Part shown: in pieces, positions 34,195 through 44,497 of the stretch
Layout of the letters: every line of letters starts with the position of its first letter
How positions within the stretch are numbered: the first letter of the stretch is position 1
DNA from: Closterium sp. NIES-65
Lineage: Eukaryota; Streptophyta; Zygnematophyceae; Desmidiales; Closteriaceae
Length of the DNA: 64,000 nt
Direction of reading: 5' to 3'
NCBI GenBank assembly: GCA_948144175.1
Contig: CANXME010000501.1
Location: 930,001 to 994,000 of the forward strand
Made by a program: the position numbers and the translations under genes
Notes under the pieces: model-generated
What the model saw: the letters and a program-made list of their open reading frames with translations, nothing else
Told to the model about the DNA's origin: nothing
Database searches by the model: none

Positions 34195-34582
34195 TGTCAG
34201 AGTACGACGGCTTATGCCAGCTATGCTTGCTTGCCTCTACTTTATCATGCTATTTCTAGCATAGGATAATCATATGCATGCATGAATTGCTTGATTTCCT
34301 AGGCTAGGTGCTTTCCTATATTTTATTATAGTTATAGCACCGAGCTAGGTTACGTGCACCGAATTCTGGCTTTTCGGTTGCCACCGAATTGCCTTCTACC
34401 GAATTCGGTAAGGATCTGTCCGGGACGCTTCGCGACCCGCGGAACCTTCGCGTAACACCTGGTTACGGGGCCTTGTGTCGAGCCTATATATAGCCTCGTG
34501 TTGTACCCAGGTGGACATTCAATTCAATTCAATTCGACTCAATTCTCATTCTCTTTTCTGAACTCGATCCTAGATCCTCACA
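34195..34582 (+). repeat. Putative gypsy 5' LTR with TATA box
   Basis: Begins TGTCAGAG and ends CTCACA. A TATA-like CCTATATATAGC sits near 34482, and a PBS-like TTGGTAATCAGAGCGG (tRNAiMet-type with one inserted base) starts at 34584. Confidence 0.65.
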
Positions 34583-34945
34583 CTTGGTAATCAGAGCGGG
34601 TTTACACGCGAGGTCTTCAACCGCTTAGTTCCGGCCTTTAAAAACCGCGGGGGCGACGACGAAAGCGCCGATACGGGTATGTAAAACCAGTTCCGCGCAA
34701 TTTTTCTAAGTCCCCCTCGATTCGGTTTTCGAACACCCCTCAGATTTACTGGTGGAAAGGTTGGAGTTTCGACCGTTCGATCGAGTTTCATCTCAACGGC
34801 CCAGAGAATTTCGCCCAAAAAGTTGGAATTTGGAGCGTCGGATTGATTTTCTCCTCAACGGCCGAGATCGGACGCGAATTTCGCCTAAGGGAGATTTACG
34901 CAACCTACAGAATTCGCGCTCGTCGATTCTACAGTCAATTTGACT

Positions 34946-35700
34946 CGCCGCCCCTAGCGCCCTAGCGCCCGTCCGCTGCCTGCTCTAGCGCTAGCTGCCC
35001 GACGCGCCGCCCACAGCGCTGCCCGACGCGCTGCCCTAGCGCCGCCCTAGCGCCGCTCGACGCGCCAGCCTAGCGCCGCCCGACGCGTTGCCCGACGCGC
35101 CGCCCTAGCGCCGCCCAACGCGCCGCCCTAGCGCAGCCCGTTGCGCTGCCCGTGCAGGCGCCCTAGTGCCGCCCGTCGCGCTGCCCAACGCGCCGCCCGT
35201 AGCGCTGCCGGCTGCCCGCCCTAACGCCGCCCGTCGCGCTGCCCAACGCGCCGCCCACGCGCCGCCCTAGTGCCGCCCGACGAGCAGCCGGTGCAGCCGC
35301 CCGTGTGCCCGCCCGTGCACCCGCCCGTGTACCCGCCCGTGCACCTGCCCGTACACCTACCCGTGCGGCCGCCCGTGCACCCGCCCGTGCACCTACCCGT
35401 GCGGCCGCCAGTGCAGCCGCCCATGAGCAGCGTGCGAGCCGCCCCAGCAGCCCGTGCAGCCGCCCCAGTCGCCCGTGAGCCGCCCCAGCCGCCCGTGCAG
35501 CTGTCCACGAGCCGCACCAGCCGCCCGTGCTGCCGCCTGTGAGCCGCCCGCGAGCCGCCCGAGAGACGCCCACGCCGCCCGAGCCGCCCGAGCCGCCCAC
35601 GCCGCCTGAGCCGCCCGAGCCGCCCCCGCCGCCCGAGCCGCCTGAGCCGCCCGAGCCGCCCGAGCCGCCCGAGCCGCCCGAGGAGCCAATCTTCTGCTCC
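34946..35700 (+). repeat. GC-rich leader repeats of Copia B
   Basis: Variable units built from GCCGCCCTAGCGCC, CCCGTGCACCTGCC and GAGCCGCCC occupy the place of a 5' leader upstream of the gag ATG at 35808. No protein-like ORF. Confidence 0.8.
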
Positions 35701-35807
35701 TGTGGGGCTCCCACTGCTCCTGGGCCGGCGCAGCTGCTGTACTGCCGTGTTGCTGTGCCGCTGTGCTACCCGACTCTTCCTGCCCGGTGAGACTGTCAGC
35801 TGCTACA

Positions 35808-36867
35808 ATGGCCACCCCCAGTGTCCTTACTTTTGACGCTGAGGGTCGCGCCATTGACTTTGCAGTCTGGATTGAGGACCTGCAGCTGTACTTACTGTGC
35901 GATGCGATCGATGAGGTTTCTCTTTTTGACTTTGTCTCTGGCGCTGTCCCTGCCCCTCCTGCTGATGCTAACCCCACTGTTCGCTCCAAGTGGGCCACAC
36001 GCGATGCTGCTGCACGTCTTGCTGTGCGTCGCCACCTCCCTTCCTCCGAGCGTGCACACTTTAGTCAGTGCAAGACCGCTCAGGCCTTGTACGACGCTGT
36101 AGTTGCGCGCTACTCCTCCCCTTCCACTGCTACACTGAGCCGCCTCATGCTACCGTACCTCTTCCCTGACCTTGCTGCCTTTCCCACAGTCGCTGACCTC
36201 TTTACCCACCTTCGCGCTAGTGACACTCGCTACCGAGCTGCGCTTCCTGCTGCCTTCCTCTCTGAAAACCCCCCTCCCATGTACATCACCCTCTACTTTC
36301 TAGTCACCCGTCTCCCTAAGTCCCTTCGTGCTGTTAGGGACCAGGTTCTCTCTGTCTGTCCCACCACCCTCACTGTCGACCTCCTCGAGAAGTCCCTGCT
36401 AGCGGCCGAGAAGAGCATAGTCGCTGTAGGGGCCTCTCGTGGTGACCCGCGCACCCCCATCTTTGAGGGGTGTTCTCCTTCCCCCCTGTTACCCTCTGTC
36501 GCCTCTGCTGCTGCGGCCGACCTCGTTGGTTTAGAGTCGGTCGGTGCGGCGTCTGCCCCCAGCGGTAGACGCCGCTCTGGCAGGAGCAAGGGGGGCAAGG
36601 GAGCGGGTGGAGCTAGCGGGGGCGGTGGCGGAGGAGGTGGGGGTGGCGGGGGGAGTGGGGGTGGCGGTGGGGGTGGAGCCGGGAGTGGAGGTACTGGTGG
36701 CAGCAGTGGAGGCGGAGGTGGCAGCTGAGGTGGTGGCGGAGGTGGCAGTGGGAGCGGAGGGGCCGAGGGTAGCGGTGGCGGCGGTGGCGGCGGAGGCGGA
36801 GGTGGCGGTGGTGGAGGTGGTCGGAGTGGCTCGTCCCAGCGGGGCAGCACTGGGGGTGGTCAGCGCT

Positions 36868-36898
<31 letters not shown>

Positions 36899-39800
36899 CT
36901 CTCGCGACGTCTCCGCCCCTCAGCAGCTCCGTGAGTGGTACTCGGAGCGTCAGCGTGGTGGGGCGTTCGGTCCCTGCACCTACGTCCTTCGCACCGGCGA
37001 CCGCGCGGGTGAGCAGTGTGGGGGCACCCACACCGCTCGTCGCTGCTTTGCCCGTTTGACCGACGCTTGGCGCCAGCAGTTTCCGGAGGCCTCTGAGATC
37101 CCCCGCTGGGGAGAGCTATCTAGGGCTGGTGTAGCTGTTTTTGATCTTGACTTTGATGCTATCCTTGCTGCCATGTATGCTGTGACTGTTAGTGATGATG
37201 GTGACTGTTACCAGTGTTTCCCGCCCGACCCGGGCATTGGTACTGCTGCGTCAGGTGCCAGTGAGGCTGCTGCTCTAGGTGCCAGTGCGTCTGTGCTCTC
37301 AGGTACTGGTGAGTCTGCCCTCTCAGGTACTGTGTCGGCTTCTGCCTCTCACACCTTCACCCTTGTCTCTGGGGCGTCTCGCTCCTTCTTTCGGGACCGC
37401 ACCACTCTCACGCCGCTTAGTCGGCCTGTTGCGGTGTCCCTGGCTGACCCCTCTGGGGGTCCTGTCCTGTCTCGTTTCTCCACAGTCCTCCCGTGTCCGG
37501 CGGCTCCCTCTGGCACCCTGACTGGTCTTTACCTCCCCTCGTTCTCTACGAACCTGGTGAGTGGTGCTGACCTACAGGATGTGGGTGTCCACCAGTTCAC
37601 TCCTGCTCGTCAGCGGGTGACACACTACACAGAGGCTAGCACAGGTCGCCACCTGGCTACGTTTACACGTCAGCCAGGGTCGAGCCTGTACACACTGACC
37701 ACTGCTTCTCCTCCCGGTGCTGACTCTGGTAGAGTCCCTTTGTCTGGTCAGGTATTTGCTGCAGCGTCCAGGTCTGGTCCTGAGTCTGCCCCCTGTTCGT
37801 GTCGCCGTCTGTCTCACGAGACTCTCCTCTGGCACCACCGCCTTGGCCACCCCTCTCTGCTTCGGCTCAGAGGCATGGCCTCCCGTCTTCTTGTGTCTGG
37901 TCTCCCCCGGTCCCTCCCTCCCCTTCCTCAGGGCCCTGGCCCTGCCTGTGTCCCCTGTGTCGAGGGGCGCCTGCGTGCTGCCCCTCACTCCTCCCAGTTT
38001 CCTCCGACAGAGGCTCCGTTGCAGACACTTCACATGGACGTGTGGGGCCCTGCCCGCGTCCGTGGACTCGGTCACAAGCGCTACTTCCTGTTGGTGGTTG
38101 ACGACTACTCGCGTTACACCACAGTCTTCCCCTTGCGCAGCAAGGGTGATGTCACTGAGGTGCTGATCGACTGGATCCGCGCAGCTCGTCTCCAGCTCAG
38201 GCAGAGCTTTGGCTCGGACTTTCCTGTGTTGCGTCTGCACTCGATCAGAGGCCGAGAGTTCTCCTCTGGCCTTCTGCGTGCCTTCTGTCGTGCGCGAGGC
38301 ATCCGCCAGACCTTCACGCTTCCGGACTCACCGCAGCAAAATGGGATTGCAGAGCGCCGCATTGGCATGGTCATGGACGTCGCTCGTACGTCTATGATGC
38401 ATGCGGCTGCCCCCCATTTTCTGTGGCCATTTGCGGTCAGGTACGCGGCGCATTAGATCAACCTCCAACCCAGGGTCTCCAGGCCGGAGACCTCCCCAGC
38501 CCTGCTGTGGACGGGGAAGGTTGGCGATGCGTCGGCGTTCCGGGTCTGGGGATCTCGGGCGTTTGTCCGCGACTTGTCTGCGGACAAACTGTCCCCTCGC
38601 GCTGCTCCCTGCGTCTTCCTGGGGTTCCCCCCCGACGCCCCTGGGTGGCAGTTCTACCACCCCACCTCTCGACGTGTTCTGTCCTCCCAGGACGTCACGT
38701 TCGACGAGCCGGTACCCTACTACCGCCTCTTCCCCTACCGCACTCCGTCCCTCCCCCCGCCCCCGCTCTTCTTGGTACCAGGTCCCCCCCCGGTAGACCC
38801 CCTCCCCCCTCAGGGTCCTGCCCCTTCAGGTGTGTCCCAGGTAGACGCGGTCGAGCCTTTCGAGGTCACTGGTGACTCTGGTGCTGCTGCGGGAGCTGAG
38901 CCTGGGGGTGCTGAGCCTGGGGGTGCGGAGTCTAGGGGTGCTGAGCCTAGAGGTGCTGAGGCTGGGGGTGCTGAGCCTGGGGGTGCTGAGCCTGGGGGTA
39001 CTGAGTCTGGGGGTGCTGAGCCTGGGGGTGTTGAGTCTGGGGGTGCTGAGCCTGGGGGTGCTGAGCCTGGGGGTGCTGAGACTGGGGGTGCTCCGCCTGG
39101 AGGTGCTTTGCCTGAGGGTGCTGAGCCTGGAGGTTCTTCGCCTGATGGTTCTCCGCCTGGAGGTGCTTCACCTCGCCGAGAGCCACTCTCCCCGCAGGAG
39201 CTGCGTGAGTGGTTTGCCCGGCGCTGGAGGCGTGCTGCTGGTGCTGGAGGTTCTTCGGCTGCAGAGGGTGCTGCTGCCGCGCGTCCCGGAGGTGCTCATG
39301 TTGTGGGTGCTGGAGCTGCAGGGCCTGAGGGTTCTCCTGGAGCTGGTGCTGCTGAGGGTGTTGGCGCTAGAGGTGCTGCTGGAGGTGCTGCTGGAGCGGG
39401 TACTCCTGCTGGAGGTACTGGTGCTGTCCCTGCTGTTTCTGGCGTCGCCACGCGGCTCCGATCGTACTTCGTTCCGCTCCTGCAGTAGGTTCTTGGTCTT
39501 ACACCTTCTCCTGGTCCTCCTCCGCCTCCCTTCGAGGGTCCACAGCCTGTCCAGTCCCAGTCACAGCTACAGCCTGCCTCCCCTTTGCCTGCTCCTTCTC
39601 CCTACGCTGGTCCGACTGGAGGTCTTACTGAGCGTCGTGAGCCTGCGTCTCGTCCTGCGTCGCCTGTTCGTCCTGCACGCACTAGTGGTCGCGGTTCGCG
39701 TCAGCGTCCTCCTCCTGTCCCTGGCACGCACCGGATGTCTTTGCGTCCGTCCACTGCTCCTCTGCGTGCCCCTTTGCCTTCTCCTCCTGAGTACTCTCTT

Positions 39801-41720
39801 CCTGCTCTTCACGACCCGGAGTCGGAGTCTCTTCGTGCTGCCAGTCCCACTGTCACGTGTCTCCTTGCTACTGCTCTCACTGACCCTTCCTTCGAGTCTT
39901 CTGCTGCGTCTGCCCTTGTCACTGAGCTTGTCGACTTTGCTGCGCGCTGTCTTCTGGACTACGCTGCTAGTCTTGTCGCTGAGTCTGAGTCTGCCTGTCC
40001 TCCGTCCGTCGAGGGTGAGTGTGCCCTAGGCACGGACGTCCTTGAGGACAGGCAGGAGGAGTTCCAGTGTCTGGCCGCCGCTTCACCTCATCTCGCGTCT
40101 GTACTGCTCGCCTCTGAGGGAGACCCGGATGCACTAAACATCCCGACTCCGCGCTCTTACGCGGAGGCGATAGAGGGTCCCTACTCTTCTCAGTGGCAGG
40201 CAGCTATGGATGCAGAGATGGCTTCCTGGAAGTCCACAGGCACCTACGTTGACGCTGTTCCCCCTCCTGGGGCGAACATCGTCAGTGGCATGTGGATCTT
40301 CAGGGTGAAGCGACCGCCGGGTTCTCCGCCTGTCTTCAAGGCGCGTTACGTGGCTCGTGGCTTCAGTCAGCGGCAGGGAGTTGACTACTTTCAGACCTTC
40401 TCCCCCACTCCGAAGATGACCACTCTTCGGGTACTGCTGCACGTTGCTGCTCACCGTGACTACGAGCTGCACTCTCTCGACTTCAGCACTGCTTTCTTGC
40501 AGGGTAGCCTGCACGAGGAGATCTAGCTGCGTCGCCCACCTGGCTTCTCTGGGTCTTTCCCTCCTGGTACCCAGTGGAGTCTCCGGCGTCCAGTTTACGG
40601 TCTCCGCCAGGCGCCACGTGAGTGGCACGACACACTGAGGACTACGCTTGCGGCACTTGGGTTTGCTCCTTCTACTGCCGACCCGTCGCTGTTTCTGCGC
40701 ACCGACACCTCTCTGCCGCCGTTCTACATCCTCGTGTACGTCGACGACTTGGTCTTTGCCACAGCTGACACTGCTGGACTCGCCTACGTGAAGTCCGAGC
40801 TGCAGAAGAGACACACGTGCACTGACCTGGGTGAACTGCGCAGCTACCTTGGCTTGCAGATCACCCGGGACAGAGCACGCCGCACCATTACCCTGACTCA
40901 GTCACACATGGTGCAGCAGGTCCTTCAGCGCTTCGGCTTCACGTACTCCTCGCCTCAGGCCACTCCTCTGCCTACTCGCCACTCGCTCTCAGCTCTGCCT
41001 TCGGATGAGTCTGTAGAGTTGAGTGGCCCGTATGCAGAGCTTGTTGGCTGCCTCATGTACCTGATGACCTGCACACGACCTGACCTTGCATACCCTCTCA
41101 GCATTCTCGCACGCTATGTTGCTCCTGGGAGACACCGACCAGAGCACATGGCTGCAGCGAAGAGGGTGTTGCGCTACTTGTGCAGTACGTCGGGCATGGG
41201 GCTAGTGCTTGGAGGGCGCAGTCCAGTGGTCCTCACTGGGCACGCGGACGCTTCTTGGGCTGACGACCAGGCTACGCAGCGGTCGTCACAGGGTTACACT
41301 TTTGGCCTTGGTTCCGGCTCTGTTTCGTGGCGGGCTACTCGCTCTTCTTCTGTTCTCGGCTCCAGTTGTGAGGCTGAGATCTACGCCGGGGCTATGGCTG
41401 CTCAGGAGCTTCGCTGGCTCACCTACCTGCTGACCGACCTTGGAGAGCCGCTTCGTTCTCCTCCAGTCCTGTACGTAGACAACAAGGCCATGCTGGCCTT
41501 GTGTCGAGAGCAGCGACTGGAGCACAGGACAAAGCACATTGCTCTCCGCTACTTTCTTGCTCGTGAGCTACAACAGCGTGGACAGTTGCGACTTGCGTAC
41601 GTGGCCTCTGAGGCCAACACTGCTGATGTCTTCACCAAGGCACTTGCGCCTTGTGATCATCAGCGTTGCTGCACGCAGCTAGGTCTTGTGCCTGTCTTGC
41701 CTCACTTGCTCACTTCTTGA
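35808..41720 (+). pseudogene. gag-pol: Copia B gag-pol, single frame with nonsense changes
   Basis: All domains stay in one reading frame from MATPSVLTF (35808) to 41720. The frame is broken only by stops near 36726 (TGA), 36868, 38454, 39486 and 40524 (TAG). Gag capsid, a long Gly tract, the stretched knuckle CTYVLRTGDRAGEQCGGTH (C-X13-C-X3-H), protease, HHCC, integrase, RT with YVDD and RNase H are recognisable. Two catalytic sites are also damaged: the protease reads VSGAS instead of DSGAS, and the integrase reads HSIRGREF instead of HSDRGG. It cannot be autonomous. Several stops match CAG-to-TAG or TGG-to-TAG changes. The stop in YAAH-stop-INL is shared with Copia D. Confidence 0.85.
38880..39175 (+). 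repeat. 15-bp coding minisatellite (Gly-Gly-Ala-Glu-Pro) in Copia B
   Basis: About 18 units of CTGAGCCTGGGGGTG and variants in the linker between integrase and RT. A related but frame-broken stretch is in Copia D (49760-49990) and a Gly/Val/Ala version in Copia A (about 23870-24000). Confidence 0.9.
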
Positions 41721-41932
41721 CCTTGCTTGTACCTTGACCTATATATACTCTTGCTCTTGCTTGCTTGACTCTTGTATATCTCTATATATGATCTTGTATG
41801 TGAACTGGCCTTGTGGCCCTTGAACTTGTGCTCGGAATGTGTGGTGACTTTGTGATCCACCCTGAGCTTTGCTTTGCTTTGCTTGACTGGTCTTGTGACC
41901 CCTTGTTCTCCCCCACTTTGCCTATGGGGGTG

Positions 41933-42066
41933 TGTCAGAACATTATAGCTTACTTATTTGTGTAGGCTATAGTGGGGTATCCCATAGGGGGTACAACCCA
42001 ATTAGGGTTTCATATTTGTACTCACTTCACTCATAGTTCATTCATCCTCGTTCACTTCTTCTCACA
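41933..42066 (+). repeat. Copia B 3' LTR
   Basis: 134 bp, TGTCAGAACATTATAGC to TTCTCACA; highly similar to the Copia D LTRs. The next bases, CCTAG, resume gypsy leader. Confidence 0.9.
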
Positions 42067-42114
42067 CCTAGAATTCGATTTTTTTTCGTCGCGCATCTTC
42101 CTGTAAATCACCAA

Positions 42115-43909
42115 ATGGAGGGCCAAGGCGACAACTACGCGACTACGAGCGACATCGCGAGCCTCCGCACCGACATGGAGCAGACGCAGGCGACACTTCG
42201 TCGACTCGAGGCTTTTCTGACAAGTCAACCAGGGTTCGCCACCGCAGCAGCAGCGACCACAGCGACTGCAGCACCGACAACTCCAGCAGCAGTGGCGACA
42301 CTGACATTTCACGGACCAATGGCACCACTGTCGCCGAACCTTGAAGCAGCACGACCGAGGCTCCCGGAGGCGTTCGATCCAAGCGCGAAGGGATCCGACG
42401 TCCGGCGATTCGTGGCCACCCTCGAAATTTACTTCGAGGCCATTGGCTGTTCGGCCCCGCAACACGACGCAGCAAGGATTCGGCTCACAACGACACTGTT
42501 ACGTGGACCGGCTCTCGAATGGATTTACTACACCGACGTAGCCCGCGGGGAGAAAACGTGGCAGCAGTTTCGGGCAGATTTAATCGAGCGTTTCGAACCA
42601 ATTAATACAACCTACATGGCGCGGCAACAGATACACCGATACAAGCAATACAGTAGTGTAACACAGTACACGCTGCAGATGGAGTTACTGTTCAACCGCA
42701 TCACCGACCTAACCGAAGGCGAAAAAATCCAGGCGTACACCGAAGGATTAAAAATGGAGGTTCGGCGGCAGGTGATTGCGGCGAATTACAACAGCTACAG
42801 AGACATCGTGCGTGCTGCCGAGCGATACGACGCGCTGACTCGAAGTCAACCCGAAACACGACGCTTCACGCCGAACCGTACATTCGGCACGGAGCGATCG
42901 ACACCCCCCACGTTCACCGAACCGATGGATATCGACAAATACGACGCGAAGCAGCAGCCGACAAAATGCGAATTTTGCGGCGCAGCGGGACATCAGTTTT
43001 TTGTCGTGCTACAAAATCAAGAAAGCACGTGCGGCACTCCGGGACGGAAACAGTGGAGCACCCCCGAAGTAAAAAAACGGGAATCGCCAGTAGCCGCGGA
43101 TCGACCTGGCGATCGCGTAAAGATCCGAAAAGCAGGAAAAGGCGACGACGTGGCGACTTCGGAGCGGGTGAAAAAAGGAGAAAATGATGGCGCGAATTTA
43201 AAACGTCACGACCGGCCGGCATCAGGGGAAATCGACGAGGCGAATGGAGGCTCCGCGAAAAAAGACTCTGCATCGACCGGGAAACTCCAGCCGAACACCC
43301 ACGAAAGTAAGAATTCGTTAAAAGTATCCTATAAAGATGCTCTAACGAAGAATATTGCTTCTCGTGGTTTACAAGCCTTCAAAAAATTCAGGGGAGGTCT
43401 AGAGGCCAAGAAAAAGCCTTTAGAAATTATTCAGGTACCTGAGAAGTTGGGCAAAATACTACGGAGCGTAGAGAAGGGTCGTGCGTTCCGTGGAGTTAAT
43501 ATTCTCTCCCCGCAGCACACTGTTAAGGCTCCCCGTCGCCCACAGGTGAAGCCTACACAGCTGCCAAGGCGTAGAGGAGACATCCAGGCTCAGGAAAAAT
43601 TATACAAGCCTCGGAAAAATCCTCCTACCCCCCAGGTGAAGTTGGAAAGCGCAGAGTCAGGTATAGGAAAAAGGGAAGGTATTAAGTTTGATGTACCCTA
43701 TGATCCTGTTAACGAGACCCTCTTTGGCTACTCAGCACAGCAGAAACCACTACTCCTCGAGGTGTTATGCAATGGGCGACGCCTCCAGGCACTGGTGGAC
43801 AGCGGTGCATCTCACTCGGTGTGTGACCGCGGAGCATTGGAGAAAATTGGAGAGAAGGCGGAAGAGACCCAGTTTTCAGCAACCATGGTGGAGGGTACGA
43901 AGCTTCCTA
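42115..43909 (+). pseudogene. gag: Gypsy gag and first part of protease
   Basis: Open from MEGQGDNYATT. The Retrotrans_gag-type capsid shows RLPEAFDPSAKGSDVRRFVA, then LRGPALEWIYYTD, then FRADLIERFEPINTTYMARQ. The knuckle starts CEFCGAAGH but continues FFVVLQ, so the final Cys is missing, probably a local rearrangement near 43000. A Lys-rich linker leads to the aspartic protease signature ALVDSGASHSVCD. The frame is interrupted at 43909 by the 582-bp miniature LTR element and continues in frame at 44498, so this insertion is the only break at this point. Confidence 0.8.
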
Positions 43910-44051
43910 TGTCAGAATCCCAACCACTAGACCATTGGGATAAAAGGGCTTGTTCAGTAGCGGGTCAGAGTGCGCCCATAACCCCCCAGGCAAACGCGCC
44001 TGTAACCCCCCGTAGGATCAATCGGGCATCCACAGTGCAGATCTACTGACA

Positions 44052-44144
44052 CCCCCCCACACTGGGAGGCCCAGGACTGAGCACAGCGGCAACGGCCTAC
44101 ATGTGCATACACCGGGATTCGAACCCGAGACCACTCTGACACCA
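44052..44144 (-). other. Internal segment 1 of the TRIM-like element
   Basis: 93 bp; PBS with one change (TGGTGTCAGAG), B box at 44125-44115, PPT of eight G at its far end. Carries about 27 bp more than internal segment 2, between the B box and the PPT. Confidence 0.8.
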
Positions 44145-44287
44145 TGTCAGAATCCCAGTCACTAGACCATTGGGATAGAAGGGCTTGTTTCAGTAGCGGG
44201 TCAGAGTGCGCCCATAACCCCCCAGGCAAACGCGCCTGTAACCCCCCGTAGGATCAATCGGGTATCCACAGTGCAGATCTACTGACA

Positions 44288-44353
44288 CCCCCCCACACTG
44301 GGATGCCCGAAGTGCATACACCGGGATTCGAACCCGAGACCGCTCTGATACCA
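44288..44353 (-). other. Internal segment 2 of the TRIM-like element
   Basis: 66 bp; 12-base PBS TGGTATCAGAGC matching the initiator-tRNA-Met type, B box at 44334-44324, G-rich PPT beside LTR 44287-44145. Confidence 0.85.
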
Positions 44354-44497
44354 TGTCAGAATCCCAACCACTAGACCATTGGGATAAAAGGGCTTGTTAA
44401 GTAGCGGGTCAGTGCGCCCACAACCCCCCAGGCCAACATGCCTGTAACCCTTCCCTAGGATCGATCGGGGATCACCAGTGGACCTCTGACATCCTAT

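Larger units (their letters stand above)
34946..42066 (+). mobile_element. Copia B: degenerate copy lacking a recognisable 5' LTR
   Basis: The GC-rich leader starts near 34946, directly joined to gypsy leader sequence. Gag-pol runs from 35808 to 41720, followed by PPT TATGGGGGTG (41923-41932) and 3' LTR 41933-42066 (134 bp). The LTR and proteins are closely similar to Copia D. No copy of the LTR is found upstream, so the 5' end was lost by deletion or recombination. Confidence 0.8.
43910..44491 (-). mobile_element. Tandem miniature LTR element (TRIM-like) with tRNA-like Pol III module
   Basis: Flanked by the duplication TCCTA (43905-43909 and 44492-44496), with terminal TG/CA. Minus-strand order: LTR 44491-44354 (138 bp), internal 44353-44288 (66 bp), LTR 44287-44145 (143 bp), internal 44144-44052 (93 bp), LTR 44051-43910 (142 bp). 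Each internal begins with a PBS directly at the LTR end (TGGTATCAGAGC at 44353-44342; TGGTGTCAGAG in the other) and ends in a G-rich PPT (GTGTGGGGGGG). No coding capacity. An A box, TGGTCTAGTGG, lies at the LTR 3' end and a B box, GGTTCGAATCC, just after the PBS, 44 bp apart, resembling tRNA-Glu. TRIMs are non-autonomous and need proteins from other elements. The 18 bases across the LTR end and PBS also occur in Copia A. Confidence 0.8.

Noticed and set aside
36293..36850. Poly-Pro minus-strand ORFs (also 47195-47731 and 23614-24192)
   Set aside because: Antisense of Gly-rich gag or linker codons in Copia elements.
44288..44400. A true tRNA gene on the minus strand
   Set aside because: A and B boxes and a T stem are good, but the acceptor stem does not pair and the anticodon loop lacks T33. 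The unit is bounded by LTR-like ends.
43910..44491. tRNA-derived SINE
   Set aside because: Insertion ends (TG...CA with TSD TCCTA) fall inside the tRNA-like anticodon arm, not at its 5' end, and there is no A-rich tail. PBS and PPT positions fit an LTR element better. Kept as the main alternative.
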